Assembly: GCA_037074615.1 (NCBI GenBank)
Contig: CM073515.1
Location: 10,315,001-10,379,000, forward strand
Length of the DNA stretch: 64,000 bases
Source of the DNA: Leucaena leucocephala
Taxonomy: Eukaryota > Streptophyta > Magnoliopsida > Fabales > Fabaceae
Direction: 5' to 3'
Position numbers and translations under genes: made by a program. How positions within the stretch are numbered: the stretch's first letter is position 1; the number at the start of each line of letters is the position of its first letter. The notes beneath the pieces were generated by a model. The model was not told the DNA's origin and did not search any database. It worked only from the letters and a program-made list of their open reading frames with translations. Below are positions 36,344 through 48,762 of the stretch, piece after piece.

Positions 36344-37377
36344 CAACAACAACAACAAACCTTATTCCATTAAATGGGGTCAGCTACATAGATCATACGA
36401 CGTCATTGTGCTCTATCGAAAACTAAATTCTTAGATAGGTTATTGACTAGGAGATCCCATTCAATGACCTTTTTAAGTGTTCTCTTTGGCCTTCCTCTAC
36501 CCCTTTTAACCAGTGTCTATACTATTTGATCCACCCTCTTCACCGGCGCATCCCTTGGTCTTCTTTGTACGTGTCCAAACCACCTAAGACTAGGGGTATT
36601 CATAAAGCCCGCGGTCCGGTATGCCCACCCGAGCCCGCGAAAAAAATGCCTTGTCCAGCCTGATAAATATAGGGCAAGGCCGGGCTATGCTTTTTTCGGG
36701 CTAGGCATCGGGTATGGGGGTTGCTCTGCCCTGCCCTGCCCATGTGCACTCATTCTTTTTTTTTTTCTCCCTAGATGTTATACTTAGAAGGGAGAATATG
36801 ATAGCTACTGGTGACTAAATTGTCATTTTAGAAATATAAGTAGTTAAGTAAGTAAGTTGCGTCTTTTAATATTTATAACTATATTAATTTTTTCTTTTTC
36901 TTTAACTTTACTAATCATAATATGATTATATTATAAATTATAATTATTTATTTTATTTTATTTAGATGCTTCATCCTTGTCAACATTTAGGAAATTGATA
37001 CAAAGTTACAATTACAAATTACTTAGACTTGAAAGTTTTGTTTTATATGCAATGAACTTCAATACTTTAATTATTATTTTTTTGTTGCCTTATTTTTAGT
37101 GGATTATATATATTATTTAACTCTTGAGGACATATGAATATAGTATTATTTTATAAGTTTATAATTACAGATTATTTTCCACAACATGAGCATGTCATCA
37201 CAACTTGGGCATGCCCAACCCGCCCATGCCCAGCCCAAAATTGTTAGGGCCTTCATCAGGTCGGGCCAGGCATCGGGCTGCAAAATATAGCCCATGCTTT
37301 TTTCGGGCAAGGCACTGGGTAGGGGGTTGCCTTGCCCATGAACACCCCTACCTAAGACGATTCTCTACCATTTTCTA
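36344..37377 (-). mobile_element. 5'-truncated RTE-type LINE, 3' end only, split by hAT element
   Basis: Minus strand. The pieces 37377-37351 and 36590-36344 join to encode MVENRLRWFGHVQRRP, RDAPVKRV, a broken link, KRGRGRPKRTLKKVIEWD and LSKNLVFDRAQ. This is the C-terminal tail of plant RTE reverse transcriptases. It ends in a (TTG)n tail, as RTE elements do. A 14-bp target duplication ATCAATAGARATAA flanks it (36330-36343 and 37378-37391, one mismatch). Two stops lie in the short frame. Confidence 0.88.
36591..37350. mobile_element. Non-autonomous hAT-type element, copy 2
   Basis: 760 bp. The left end TAGGGGTATTCAT pairs with the right end ATGAACACCCCTA. A perfect 8-bp target duplication CCTAAGAC lies at 36583-36590 and 37351-37358, diagnostic of hAT. 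It is inserted inside the RTE LINE reading frame. The interior is AT-rich with no transposase; the subterminal parts are GC-rich (GGGCTAGGCATCGGG). Confidence 0.95.
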
Positions 37378-40300
37378 ATCAATAGAAATAATTTTAAAAA
37401 AAATCCCTTATTGAATATAAAACGAATTTGTTTTTTGAGTTAAAAAATATTGATCGATCATATTTATACAGTAATATATTTTGTTAGATTATATATAGTT
37501 CATACAAATATATTTTGTTTAAAAATTAATAATATATTTTTATTTAAATATTTTAATTATGATTGAGTTAATATTCATTTAATTATGGTTGGCCACTAAC
37601 CCTTAAACAAATATAATTAAGTTTTCATTAATTACCATGCCCATATGTTTATATGTCTCCTTGAAGCAGCCTTGGAGAGAGACATACTAAATCAAAATAT
37701 GCGCTAGTACTATCTTTTAGTATTGACTAATAATTCTTTAACATTTGTACTTTGCTTCTTGTTTTTTGTTTCACAGAGGTTTTCACAAGCTGTCAAGATG
37801 GAAAAGGGAATTTTTATTTGGATGATATCAAGGGAATGTTATCGTTGTATGAAGCTTCGTTTCTGTCAATGGAAGGTGAAACTATACTTGAGGCAGCAAG
37901 AGATTTTTGCAGTATTTATCTGAAACAATTTGTGAAGGAAAACAAAGATAGGGAAATATCTGTCATGATAAATCACGCACTGGAGCTTCCCTTACACTGG
38001 AGGATACCCAGACTTGAAGTTCCATGGTTCATTGACTTGTTCCAAAGAAGCAATAATGTGAGCCCAGCTTTGCTTGAGCTTGCTCGTCTGGATTTCAATG
38101 TTGCCCAAGTCACCCATCAACAAGACTTGAAATATACATCAAGGTAAATAAAAAAAAAAATCTGTGTTTTTTTTGTCAAATTATTTATATATATCTAATA
38201 AATCTATAGTAAGTCATTGTTCACAAGTACTGAATAATGTGATTGCATGGGTCTTTGTCTACTCAACTCGAGCCTATTGTGTCCAAACCCGCTACAAGTT
38301 AACCTATAGGGTTGGTGGACGCCACTCATAATTATTTTTAAAAATATATTTACATATTTTTTTCATATTTTTTTGTACAAAATTTCTCTATAAAGACATA
38401 TTTTACAAATATTATTGTGCTAAAATGTTAGTTTAAGTATTGAATTAAATTTTTTTCAATTAGATGTTTTATATTTATAATGTTTTAAAAAAAATTAAAT
38501 ATTTAATGTTTATAAATGCCAATAATACCTTTCAATGAAATTAGACTCGCGAAGGAAAACATTTCGTTATATTTTCATATATATTATATAAGGAAAAAAT
38601 AAAAAAATGTTAAAGAAAAATTGAAAGTGGCAGCCGCCTAGGTGGCTTTAGTCAACCCGCCCGAAGGCGGGTCTTTTCAACCTGCCCCACAAGTCTGCAA
38701 CTTGTGATGTGCCAAGCTGTAACTAATGGGATTGTTCTCATTATCACCTCTACGTAGCCTTGCTATCTAGTTTAAGGTTTTTCTTCTAGCTTTTATTTGT
38801 GTACTTTTTTGTTCTCTTAAACTATTTAATTGTATGATTGCCGATATCTTTTAACATTTTTTTGGATAAAAGGAGAAAAATATAGTTTTTGAATCCTATA
38901 GTTTTGATTAATTCGATTAAATATCTTTATAATTTATTCGTTAAGGATTAGATCATTAGAATTATAGTCAATTTTAATCAAAAGTCTTTAAAATGACGTG
39001 TCATAAAAGATGTTTGGTAATAGTAAGTGCTATGCCTAAAGTTGACTAAAATTTCATTACTAGCTCCTTAATTGAAAAACTACATGAACCTGACCCAAGT
39101 TGACCACAATTGTAGGAACCAAAAACTATGTTTTCCCGAAAACATAAAAAGAGTAAAACTGCAATTTTACATGCTTGCATGAGTCCAAGAGTTCTATTTT
39201 ATCATTTGTAAGATTTTCATTTAGGAAAAAAAAAAGAAAATAAATACTAATTATAGTATACATAAAATAATGATGAAGCTGGTGGAAAGAAATGAGAGAT
39301 GGAGAAAAGCTGAGCTTTGTAAGGGACATGCCATCAGAAAACTTCTTTTGGGGTTTGGGAATGGCTTCCCAACCTGCGCTTTCATATTTCAGAAGAGAGA
39401 TGACAAAGATCACTTCCTTCATAACCATATTAGATGATGTCTATGACGTTTATGGCACATTGCAAGAACTTGAACTCTTCACTCATGTGGTCCACAGGTA
39501 AGTTAGCATTATTAAGTATTACATTATTTGTATATATATCTCCTTCTCCAAATCTCCAATAATTAATACAATACATTTTGTTTACTGTAGATGGGATGTA
39601 CATGCAATGAACGTTCTTCCAAGTTACATGAAAATATGTTTTCTTGCATTCTATAATTCTGTCAATGAGGTAGCTTTTGCCACCCTCAAACATACAGGAA
39701 TCGACATCATTCCTTACCTCAATAAAGTGGTATGTACGTATATGTATGTGTATATATATATTGAAAATTTTCATACAATGTTATATTTCAAGTATGTACA
39801 CAATATTCAAATTTTAATATTTTCAAGATATACAAAATTAATTTTTGTCCTTATTGACTCGATTGTAACTTATCGATCTCTAAACTTTAACTCTATACAA
39901 CTTAATTTCTATACTTTTAATTGGGTTATAACTCAATTTTTAAACTTTGATTTATTGCATATCATCTCCTTTACTTTAACCATTTAAAATATTAATCCCT
40001 ATATTTTAGAAAATAAATATTATACATTTTGTTAAACTTATAGGCTAAAGATTTAAATTGTTAAATCTATAGGGACTGCGTTGTAGTTAGTTAAATAAGA
40101 TTCATGGACCAATTTTTAATTGGTCAAAACTAAAACGACACTAATGAGTAGTATCGAGTTAAAATTTAAGAATTAAGTTATAACTGAATTAAAATTATAT
40201 ACTTTGAAGATATATGTGTTTTTAAAAAAGATTAATTTTTCTTACAAAATATTATATAATGACGTGTGTACTTGTTTGTTTCTATAGTGGGGTGATCTCT

Positions 40301-40811
40301 GTGAATCATATATGAAAGAGGCGAGGTGGTACCACACTGGACACGTGCCAAGCATGCAAGAATATTTGGACAATGCATGGATTTCAGTGGGAGGGGCTGT
40401 GGCTCTTGTTCAAGGTTACTTTCTGCAGAATCCAGATTCAATCAGGCCCCAGGACTTTGAGTATTTACAAGAATATCCCAATAATAACATTATTCGCCTC
40501 TCTTCCACTATCGCAAGACTTGCTAATGACCTTGCATCATACAAGATTCGTCATGTTTCAAAGTCGTCGTCATCAAGCAATGATTGTGGTTACGACGTCG
40601 TTCCAAAATCACTGAAATGCTACATGAACGAAACTGGAGCTTCTGAAGAAGAAGCTTATGAGTATGTCTACAGTTTAATGTGCCAAACATGGAAGAAGAT
40701 GAATGAAGCATCAGTGCATAATAATAATAATTCTGAATTGTCTGAGAGTTTCACAGAAATTGCTATGAACCTTGCAAGAATGGCTCAGTACACTACAAAA
40801 AAAATGAGTTT

Positions 40812-41065
40812 CAGCGGCGACATTTGTCGCCGCAAAAGGTTTAAAAGTCACCGCTGAATCACTATAGTGGCCACATTTTGTCGCCGCTAAGTCGCCGCCT
40901 ATGAGACTATCGCCTATACATATTTGCGGCGACAAATAAAAGTCGCCGTCTAAAGATGAATTAGCGGCGACAAAGCTGTCGCCGCCTAAAGTGGAATTAG
41001 CGGCGACAAATCTGTCGCCGCCTAAAGATTAATTAGCGACGACAAAGATGTCGCCGCCTAAAGAT
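40812..41065. repeat. Left subterminal repeats of CACTA element 1
   Basis: At least eight occurrences of GCGGCGAC or its complement GTCGCCGC, often as inverted pairs around an AT spacer (AGCGGCGACAAATCTGTCGC). In CACTA elements such arrays are where the TNPA-type protein binds. Confidence 0.9.
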
Positions 41066-41245
41066 ACAAGAATGAAAATTATTTTTTATATTTTTTCCAA
41101 TAATTTCTGTAATATAAAAAATATAATATAATAATAAATAATTAAATAAACTCTAATATAATAATATTAATAAATATTTTTATTATCATCTAAAATATGA
41201 AGATATTTAAAATTACAATAAAATTGTTTAATTTATACATAAATT

Positions 41246-42951
41246 TTATGTAGAAGGTTCAATACTATGACTAGAAGTAGCCCCATGTGGTTGTCCTTTC
41301 TGCATCAAGGCAGCGAATTGAGCTTGTATTCTTTGCTCCATTTGTTCCATTAGTCTTTGCTCGAACTGCACACGTTCTTGTTGTATCTTTTCACGTTCTT
41401 CTTCCATCTTTGCACGCTCAGCCTCCAATTTTTCTCTCTCCTCTTGAAATTTTTTATCAAACTCTTCCTGCAGTTGGGGACGTACACTCTCCACAACTGA
41501 ACTATCAGTAGATTGAGGGCGATTTCTCTTCCTTGAAGGTTCCGCTCCATACCCTTTCCCTCTTACATACCCCAACCTCTCACCAAGAACTGTCGCCAAT
41601 ATTTCCTCTGTCGTCATTCGAGCATCACTCTCTAAATCTTGATCTTGTTGTTGAGAAAGTTCGTGCATACGACTCTATAATAAAAATATAAAACTGTTAG
41701 ATTATTGATAATAGTAAATCAAAATAAGATATTAAATAACAATACGTACATGAAGCTGTTCACAGTGTGGGTCAGCCCATACTACTTGTCCGTCTAATGT
41801 CTTCCTAATATGCGTTATCTCCCACAACTGGTCAGGAGGAATAGGTTGTCCAGTAGTAGGATCTCTCTACAAAATAATAACATACGAGAAAATACAAAAA
41901 TTAGATTTAAAAAAATGATTGAAAATTTAAAGTATAGTGATGATAGATTGAACTTACACTAGCATACTCAATCTCTGCAAATGATCGAGGACCACAAGTA
42001 TGTTTAGTCATTTGTTTTTCTCGATTTATCATGTTCCTTATACTTTTATTCTACAACAAAATGTAGTAACTAATAAGAAATTAATAAGAATTTAATAATT
42101 AGAAAAAATATAATTTATTTAGAAGGATAGTGAGATACCTTAAATATGTCAGACTTAAAATATATTAATAACCACTCCCAATCTTCAAAACTAATAGTTT
42201 GAGGAGGATCAGCCAACCTATCCTCATCAGTCTCATATTTCTTGTAGTGAAAGTGCAAATTGTTCTTCCAATTTCTGAATAAATTTTGTAAAATAATTGA
42301 TATAGCTATATGAAACTTTTCTTCACTAATTTCATCAGCAGGTTCAAATTTATCCTGTAACAAATAAATGTAAACACTTTGTCTAATAATAAAAATAAAC
42401 TTAAATAAGTATACAAATTTGACATAAATACCTTTATTTTTAAAATCATATCTTGACCATATTTTTCAAAAATATTCTTCCAGCTACCTCCACCATCCCT
42501 GAACGAGATTGTGGTTCTAAGAGTCAAACCACAATAATTAAAAAAGTCTCTTGCTTCTGGACCAATTGCTCTTGACATTGAATCTGAAAATTTGACTCGA
42601 ATCTTCGTTCCTTGTGCAGTCTTTAAATTCACATTAACAGACTTGTAAACTCCTCTGCGCTTGTTGATTGCAGTAGAAGAGCCTAGCATTGAAGTTGAAT
42701 TAGAACAATTAAATGTTACAAGCGATGTAAATCAATTATTACAAAATTGAAACAAACTTACCTGCACTACTATTTTGAGTATGGGGAGTAGGAGGAGAGT
42801 TGACAGGCATTTTCTGAAATTGCTGTTGCAGTAGTAGAGGTGAAATATCAGGTCTTGATTGAGGTGTAGAGTATGTACCTCCGCTATTTGTGTTGTTATT
42901 AGATATAACAGAAAGACTTTTCCCACCTCGACCTTTCTTTAATCCTGACAT
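41246..42951 (-). CDS. CACTA-associated Transposase_24 (Ptta/En/Spm-like) protein, intact frame
   Basis: Six minus-strand exons with GT-AG borders: 42951-42762, 42682-42432, 42354-42139, 42050-41958, 41866-41750 and 41674-41246. They total 1296 nt, an uninterrupted 431-residue frame with matching phases. The N-terminus is low-complexity (MSGLKKGRGGKSLS, Gln/Pro-rich). The middle has FRNWKNNLHFHYKKYETDED and FEDWEWLLIYF, then WEITHIRKTLDGQVVWAD. The C-terminus has a strong Glu-rich coiled coil (EEREKLEAERAKMEEEREK). This layout fits the plant Transposase_24 family that accompanies TNPD in CACTA elements and is thought to bind subterminal repeats. I see no disabling mutation, in contrast to its partner. 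Confidence 0.82.
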
Positions 42952-43230
42952 ATCCTACAAAAATATACATTTCATTTAGAAAAAAACAATCAATCAAACA
43001 ATAATCAATGTAGATAAAATATACCATATCAATTAATTTCATTCATTTGAATCTTCTGTCGCACTGTCACTTTCATCGATGTCTTCTGGTTCATCTGTTT
43101 CTTCTATTTCAATGTTTGTGTCACTTTCTGCTTCAGTATCACTATCAAAGTCATCAAGCAAATCCTCTTCATCACTAAAACTAGTATTTATGGCATTATT
43201 TTGATGAATTTGTGATGATTCTCCTTGAGC
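42952..43230 (-). other. Acidic-coding stretch between the two CACTA genes
   Basis: 43030-43230 reads on the minus strand as Asp/Glu/Ser-rich sequence (complement of TCTTCATCACT-type repeats). It is probably the acidic C-terminus of the transposase, out of frame or in a separate exon. Confidence 0.4.
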
Positions 43231-46200
43231 TCAGGTATGCGTTTGTTCATCTTCTCCATATAAGTCAATGATAATATTATCAAGTTGTGTTGGACTCGCA
43301 CGATACACATTTAAGTCTACCACCAATTGCTGATAAGGTTCTTCAACCATAGGATCATGAACCCCATTATGATCAATAGCATTATCAACTGGTACGTTGA
43401 ACAAGTCACGTGGGTTTGTTTTGACAACAACGAGCCAACCGGGTGCAACAATGTCATCCACATAAAAAACTTGCTCAGCTTGAGATGCTAGAATAAATGG
43501 TTCATTTGTTTGCAATGAGTATCGCGTATTGACACTTATGAACCCGTATTTATCAATCTTATATCCTTTGTCATGATGAGCCACATCCCACCAATGGCAC
43601 TTAAACAAATATACTTTTCGGCTGCCTATGTAAGACAACTCATAAATATGCTCTAACACACCATAATATTCTTTGTCAGCATTAGTGTCATCACCCTTAG
43701 CTAGAATACCACTGTTTTGGGTTTTTTCCCATTGCACGATCTTTTGTGTGAAAACAAAATCCATTGCCTACGAACATGGAATAGCGATTCACCATCTTCA
43801 ATGGACCAATTGATAAACTTATGAGTTCATCACTAACATGGCTTAGTGTAGACAATGATGCCACCTTTTAGGACAAAAGTCATCGGTTAGATATTTTATG
43901 TAAATGTAATTGCTATAAATACTACAGCTGAAGATGTTATAACTTACTCGTGAACGAAACCATTGAGGAAACTCATATTGACTTTGCTCACTCCTTGATC
44001 CATGCGCTTCAAGCTCTGTTGCATATTCCCTACAATATATGATAGCAATAAGTAAAAAATACAATATGACAAGTACATTTTTGCTCCAGTCAGGCAACTT
44101 ACTCCATAAATGGCCAAACTTGTTCACAATTTTGTAGCACATACATTCTTGCTTGACAATATTCTTCATAAGGAAGAGAAATTGACTGACAATGCCCCCT
44201 AGCTTGACCATTTTTCTTAAATATTATAAACTTAGGGTTCGTATCATCGTTGGTGTCATAATTCCTACATGGCACATTAAACTTTGTAGGAAAATCTTTC
44301 AAATATCTTGAACAGAACGTGAGACTTTCATCTACCAAGTATCCTTCTGCAATTGATCCTTCAGGCTGAGCTTTATTACGAACATACAATTTGAGTGTCC
44401 GTAAATACCTAATGCATTAGAAGTAATTACCATTCTACAAATATGAAATATAAATATACAATGCAATTGAAGAATGTTACCTTTCTATTGGATACATCCA
44501 ACGATATTGAACTGGTCCAGCAACTTTTGCCTCCCTTGCCAAGTGTATTGGCAAGTGAACCATCACATCAAAGAAAGCAGGGGGAAGATCGTCTCCAACT
44601 TGCATAAAGTCAATATTATCTGACTTTGCAGTTTGTCAAGCACTTCACAAGACAATGACTTCGAACAAAGATTTTTGAAAAATCTTCCCAACTCTATAAT
44701 TGGTTCACACACCTTAGAAGGTAATAACCCACGTATTGCAATTGGGAAGATCTCTTGCAATAACACATGGTGATCATGACTCTTCAAACTAAACAATTTT
44801 CACTCCTGAATGTTGACACATCTTGAAATATTAGATGAAAAAGTATCAGGCACTCTTACGTTAGCCAAGAATTGTAAAAGGGATTGTTTGTTCTCAGGAG
44901 ACAATGTGTAAGGAGCAAGAGGAATATAAACATTATCACCATCTTCAACTGGGTGCATATCACTCCTAATACCTAAGTCCATCAAGTCGTACCTACTTTT
45001 AACTGTGTCCTTCGTCTTTCTAACCAAATCCATCACCGTGCACACAATGTTCTGAGAAACATTTCTTTCTATATGCATCACATCAAGATTATGTCGTATT
45101 AGCAAGTACTTCCAGTAAGGCAACTGGAAAAAAATACTTCTTTTTCTCCAATTGTAAGCATTATTCTGTGTATGACGCTTTCGTTTTATACCCTTGCCAA
45201 ATGTCATATTACCTAAGTGTTGAAGTTGCTTGAGCACTTCATCTCCAGTCAATGCAACTGGTGGATCCATATGCTCTTCTTTACCATCAAATAATACCTT
45301 ATTTTTGCGCCATGGGTGATTTTATGGAAGAAAGCGTCGATGCCCCATGTAAGACAACTTGCTCCTTATCGAAATACAATGCGTGTCTTTGTGGCAGCAT
45401 GGACAAGCAAGTTTACCTTTAGTTGACCACCCTGAAAGGTTTTCATATGCGGGAAAATCATTTATAGTCCACAATATAGCGGCATGCATGATAAAATTTG
45501 ATTGACAATACGCATCATACGTCTGTACCCCTAATTCCCACAATTGCTTCAACTCCTGAATCATAGGTTGAAGATAAACATCTATGTCATCACCTGGACA
45601 CTTTAGACCAGGAATAAGAAGTGTCATCATGAAGTATGGGCTTTTCATACAAAGCCATGGTGGTAAGTTATATGGCACTAACACAACAGGCCAGATACTA
45701 TGATTGGCACTCATATTCCCGAATGGTTGAAATTCATCACTTGCTAAACCCAGTCGAACACTTCTTGGATCAGCAGAGAAGTTAGGGTACTGGTTGTCAA
45801 AGTGTTTCCAAGCTAGAGAATCAGCTGGATGCCTCATTACCTCGTCATTTGAGTGTTTCTCCTTGTGCCACCTCATTTCTTTAGCTGTGTCTGTTGACAT
45901 ATACAGTCTTTGTAGCCTTGGTGTTATGGGAAAATGCTGCAAGACTTTATGTGAAACCTTCTTCCCTTTCTGTTTGTTTAAATTCCATCTAGGCATCTTA
46001 CACTTAGGACATGATTCTACATGTGTGTGCTCTCCCCAATACAATATGCAATCATTCTCACAAGCATCAATTTTATGGTAATCTAAACCCAAGTCACGAA
46101 TTATCTTCTTTGCTTCATAGAATGAAGTTGGCACTAAAGCCCCCTTTGGGAGAACTTCTTTTAATAAGCCCAACAAGACATCCATAGATTTATTACTCCA

Positions 46201-46704
46201 ATGGTTAAGGCATTTCACTTGAAGCAACTTTACAATGAAAGAAAGTTTAGACATCTTGACACAACCTGGATAACGTTCAGTTTCAGCATCTTTTAACAAG
46301 TCAAAGAACCTTTTAGCCTGTAGATTAGGCTCTTCGCTGTCACAATGACTAGTATTTGTATAATCCACACATAGAACTCCATATACATCGCATATCATCC
46401 TTGTAAAGTTTTCACTAGCAGTAGCATTCTCTTTGTCATTACTAGAAATTCTAAAATCTGTCTGAAATCTTCTAATTTCCCCATGCAAGTCCCACACCGT
46501 ATAACTATTTCAAAAACCCTTGCTCAATAAGTCTGTCCTGACATCTCTTCTCCCTTTAAATATAACATTCATGTATCTTCTGCAAGGACAACGTATTTGA
46601 CTTCCCATGCCAGGTTGACTAAATGCCCATTCTAGAAAAGCATCAACTCCTCTAATATATGATAGGTTGCCTCTATCTCTAATATGTAACCAACTTTTAT
46701 CCAT
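43231..46704 (-). pseudogene. CACTA TNPD-like transposase (Transposase_21), broken
   Basis: The frame starts MDKSWLHIRDRGNL at 46704 with a Transpos_assoc-type domain (GSQIRCPCRRYMN). The Transposase_21 core follows (HYLK-equivalent region, CPKCKMPRWN, ILWTINDFPAY, CPCCHKDTHC, RRFLP, NHPWR, LIRHNLDVMHIERNV). Then come DUF4218-like (near 44560-44400) and DUF4216-like sequence (43764-43231, VYLFKCHWWDV). Three nonsense codons (near 46512, 45324 and 44799) interrupt one continuous frame, and at least one frame change lies near 44600. In intact elements this protein cuts the element ends. It cannot be made whole here. Confidence 0.9.
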
Positions 46705-48378
46705 TTATATTCCCTAAACAGTTAGACCTAGGATACAACAACAAAAGCCAACAAACATATCAGTAATATAATGAGGTAATGGATCCACGCAACATCAATT
46801 TAATATTATAATAACTAAGCTTTATTGATTAAATACATCATTTCTCCATTAAGAAACAACAATATTATTCAACAGTTAAATAAAAGTAAACACAATCATA
46901 CCTTGAAGACTCAATCAAAATGCAATTCGTAAAATCCATGATCAAGTCCAACCAATTAACTTGATTAGTTTAAACTTCAAATGAACAGATTCACAATGCA
47001 ATTACTCCAATTCAATCAAGGAAAAATAAGAAATAAATCTCTACTTTACAAGTTAATTGGGCAATGGACTTGAAACTTCAAGTCCTTAACTTCAATTAAT
47101 TTAAGGGGAAAATACCAAAATACTCTTAATAGGTAGTAGATGCCAAAGGAAATGTAATTGCACATGACGAAAATTAATTACACTTGCCGAAAGTAACTTG
47201 CATATCATGGAAGCTAGTTTCATCTTACAAAGATGACTAACATATTGGTTCATATTGCATATTTTAGAAAAGTCACTTGCATATTATAAACTTCCTTATT
47301 ATGTAAACGAACTTTCCTAGTGTACAAATGAACTTTCTCATTTTGCAAATGAATTTCCCTTGCGTGCAAAAAAAGCTGAACTATTTCCCAACTGCAATTA
47401 CAATTAGGATACAAGGTTAAGACACCAGAAAATTTTATTTCACATATTTTTTATTAAAATTTTATAGCCTCACTTCTTTAATCTTTTTAAATCAAACCCA
47501 GAAAAAATTTCTTTTCCTAATGACAGTTAAACATGATTAAGATTATTCTCAATCATTATTCCGCCTATACAAATAAGACCTTGAACACATGTTATTTTAG
47601 CATCAACTTTTTTTCATATCTTAAATGAAAATAGTCTGTTACAATTCCATTTTATGAATATGATTATCCTATTATGATGGGAAACATGGAATAAGATATT
47701 AAAAATACATGCAATTCACGAGTCACTGGCTTCTGCAATCCATTTTCTTTCTATTTTTTTGTTACAAAAAATTTACATGAGATGAAACTTGGGGCAAGCA
47801 GTTTTCTTGAAGGAAACGTGGTCGCTTTGAAGATCATACATAGTACGCGGCAATGCAACTTCAGAAGCAGTGAATAAATTCATCAACAATGATGCGCCAT
47901 TACAGAACAGATAGCATACATAGTCGGCGGCATTACAGAACAGGCACAATACAATGCGTGTATTTCCCAAATTCACAAAAATTTTCCAAATTTCCTAACA
48001 ACGACAGCGACTGAGGTGAAAATGATTGTACTTACTGTGAATGACGCCGATGGTCTGAGGTGATTGACGGGGAAGAGACCAATTTTTCAGGCGAAGCGAC
48101 TCTGAAGCTGAGGAGGAGCGACGGATGAGTGACGTGTATTTCAGCCTCAACAGAGCGCCAACTGCCAACGGTGAGGGGAACTCGCACTCGTCAAGGAAGG
48201 ATGACGACTTGCACAATGACAGTGAGGAGCGACTTCGTGAATGACGGTGACCGTCGACTGGGAGCACGACCACCGCCTGCATGAGGAAAGGAGCTCGACA
48301 GCGCCGCTGGGTTTCAACCTAACTGATGAAGAAATGAGTCGCGAGGAGGGGCAGGGGAAAGGGTATTTAAAATGTATT
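46705..48378 (-). other. CACTA element 1 upstream region
   Basis: 46705-47990 is AT-rich with no recognised coding. 48000-48350 is GC-richer and probably holds the element's promoter and leader for the minus-strand genes. Short open frames on both strands look accidental. Confidence 0.45.
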
Positions 48379-48630
48379 AGCGGCGACTTTGTGTTGTCGC
48401 CGCAGAAAAGTGTAGCCAAAATTATTTATTTTTATTGCTTCTGCGGCGACAAAGAAATGTTGCCACTGAAAGTGTTCTCTTCAGCGGCGACAAAGTAAAG
48501 TCGCCGCTAAAAGTCCTTTTTCCGCGGTGACTTTTTTGTCGCCGCAGAAACTCAAGACTTTCAGCGGCGACAATTAGAGTCGCCGCTGAAAATCTTGAAT
48601 CAGCAGCTACTTTTTTTGTCGCAGCTGAAA
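48379..48630. repeat. Right subterminal repeats of CACTA element 1
   Basis: Repeated GCGGCGAC/GTCGCCGC pairs (for example TCAGCGGCGACAAAGTAAAG followed by TCGCCGCT), mirroring the left end. Confidence 0.9.
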
Positions 48631-48762
48631 TGTCGTGGCCAAATCTATATCTTTTTGTAGTGGTATATGTACCAACATGGAGATGGCCATGCTGAAGATT
48701 CCCATACGAACCTTCATATGCTTTCGTTGCTTCACCATCCAATTCCTATCGCATCATCTTGA

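Larger units (their letters stand above)
36215..37440. repeat. MITE-like repeat, family 1, split by later insertions
   Basis: The left part (TAATTAAATTAATTAAATTG, then ATTAATAAGAGAGTATCAATAG) and the right part from 37378 (ATCAATAGAAATAATTTTAAA) are contiguous in relatives such as 17671-17890. The LINE fragment entered between them. Confidence 0.55.
35910..37776 (+). other. Intron 2 of the terpene synthase gene, loaded with nested repeats
   Basis: Contains an imperfect direct repeat (TTGAGGCGG..GGACCCCACTTGA near 35971 and 36063), then the family 1 MITE, RTE LINE and hAT nest. 37440-37700 is plain AT-rich DNA. Confidence 0.75.
40791..48662 (-). mobile_element. CACTA (En/Spm) transposon inserted in terpene synthase exon
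   Basis: Begins CACTACAAAAAAA and ends TTTTTGTAGTG, a CACTA terminal inverted repeat of about 12 bp. The 3-bp target duplication GTA is at 40788-40790 and 48663-48665. Genes run on the minus strand: a TNPD-like transposase (46704-43231, broken) and a second gene (42951-41246, frame intact). Both ends carry clustered palindromic GCGGCGAC repeats. The site lies within the codons for MAQ-Y-MYQHG of the terpene synthase. Length is 7,872 bp. Confidence 0.97.
34931..48762 (+). pseudogene. TPS-b type terpene synthase, last exon split by a CACTA transposon
   Basis: Exons: 34931-35152, 35639-35909, 37777-38143, 39279-39497, 39591-39729, and 40288-40790 continued at 48666-48762 beyond the CACTA insertion. 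All introns are GT-AG and phases agree. Without the insertion the lengths sum to 1818 nt, a 605-residue protein of normal plastid mono-TPS size. The N-terminus is transit-peptide-like (MALSTVTSFP, Ser-rich). RRSANYRPSSW (35081-35113) is the RRx8W motif of cyclising monoterpene synthases. The metal-binding DDVYD is at 39433-39447. Two active-site motifs are off consensus: RDR is RDM (exon 4), and the second metal motif (40525-40551) reads NDLASYKIR, lacking its final Glu. The usual last intron is absent. The insertion removes the native C-terminus (MYQHGDGH onward), so the gene is probably inactive. Confidence 0.93.

Noticed and set aside
45794..46081. Plus-strand 95-codon frame
   Set aside because: Lies wholly antisense to the recognisable CACTA transposase core.
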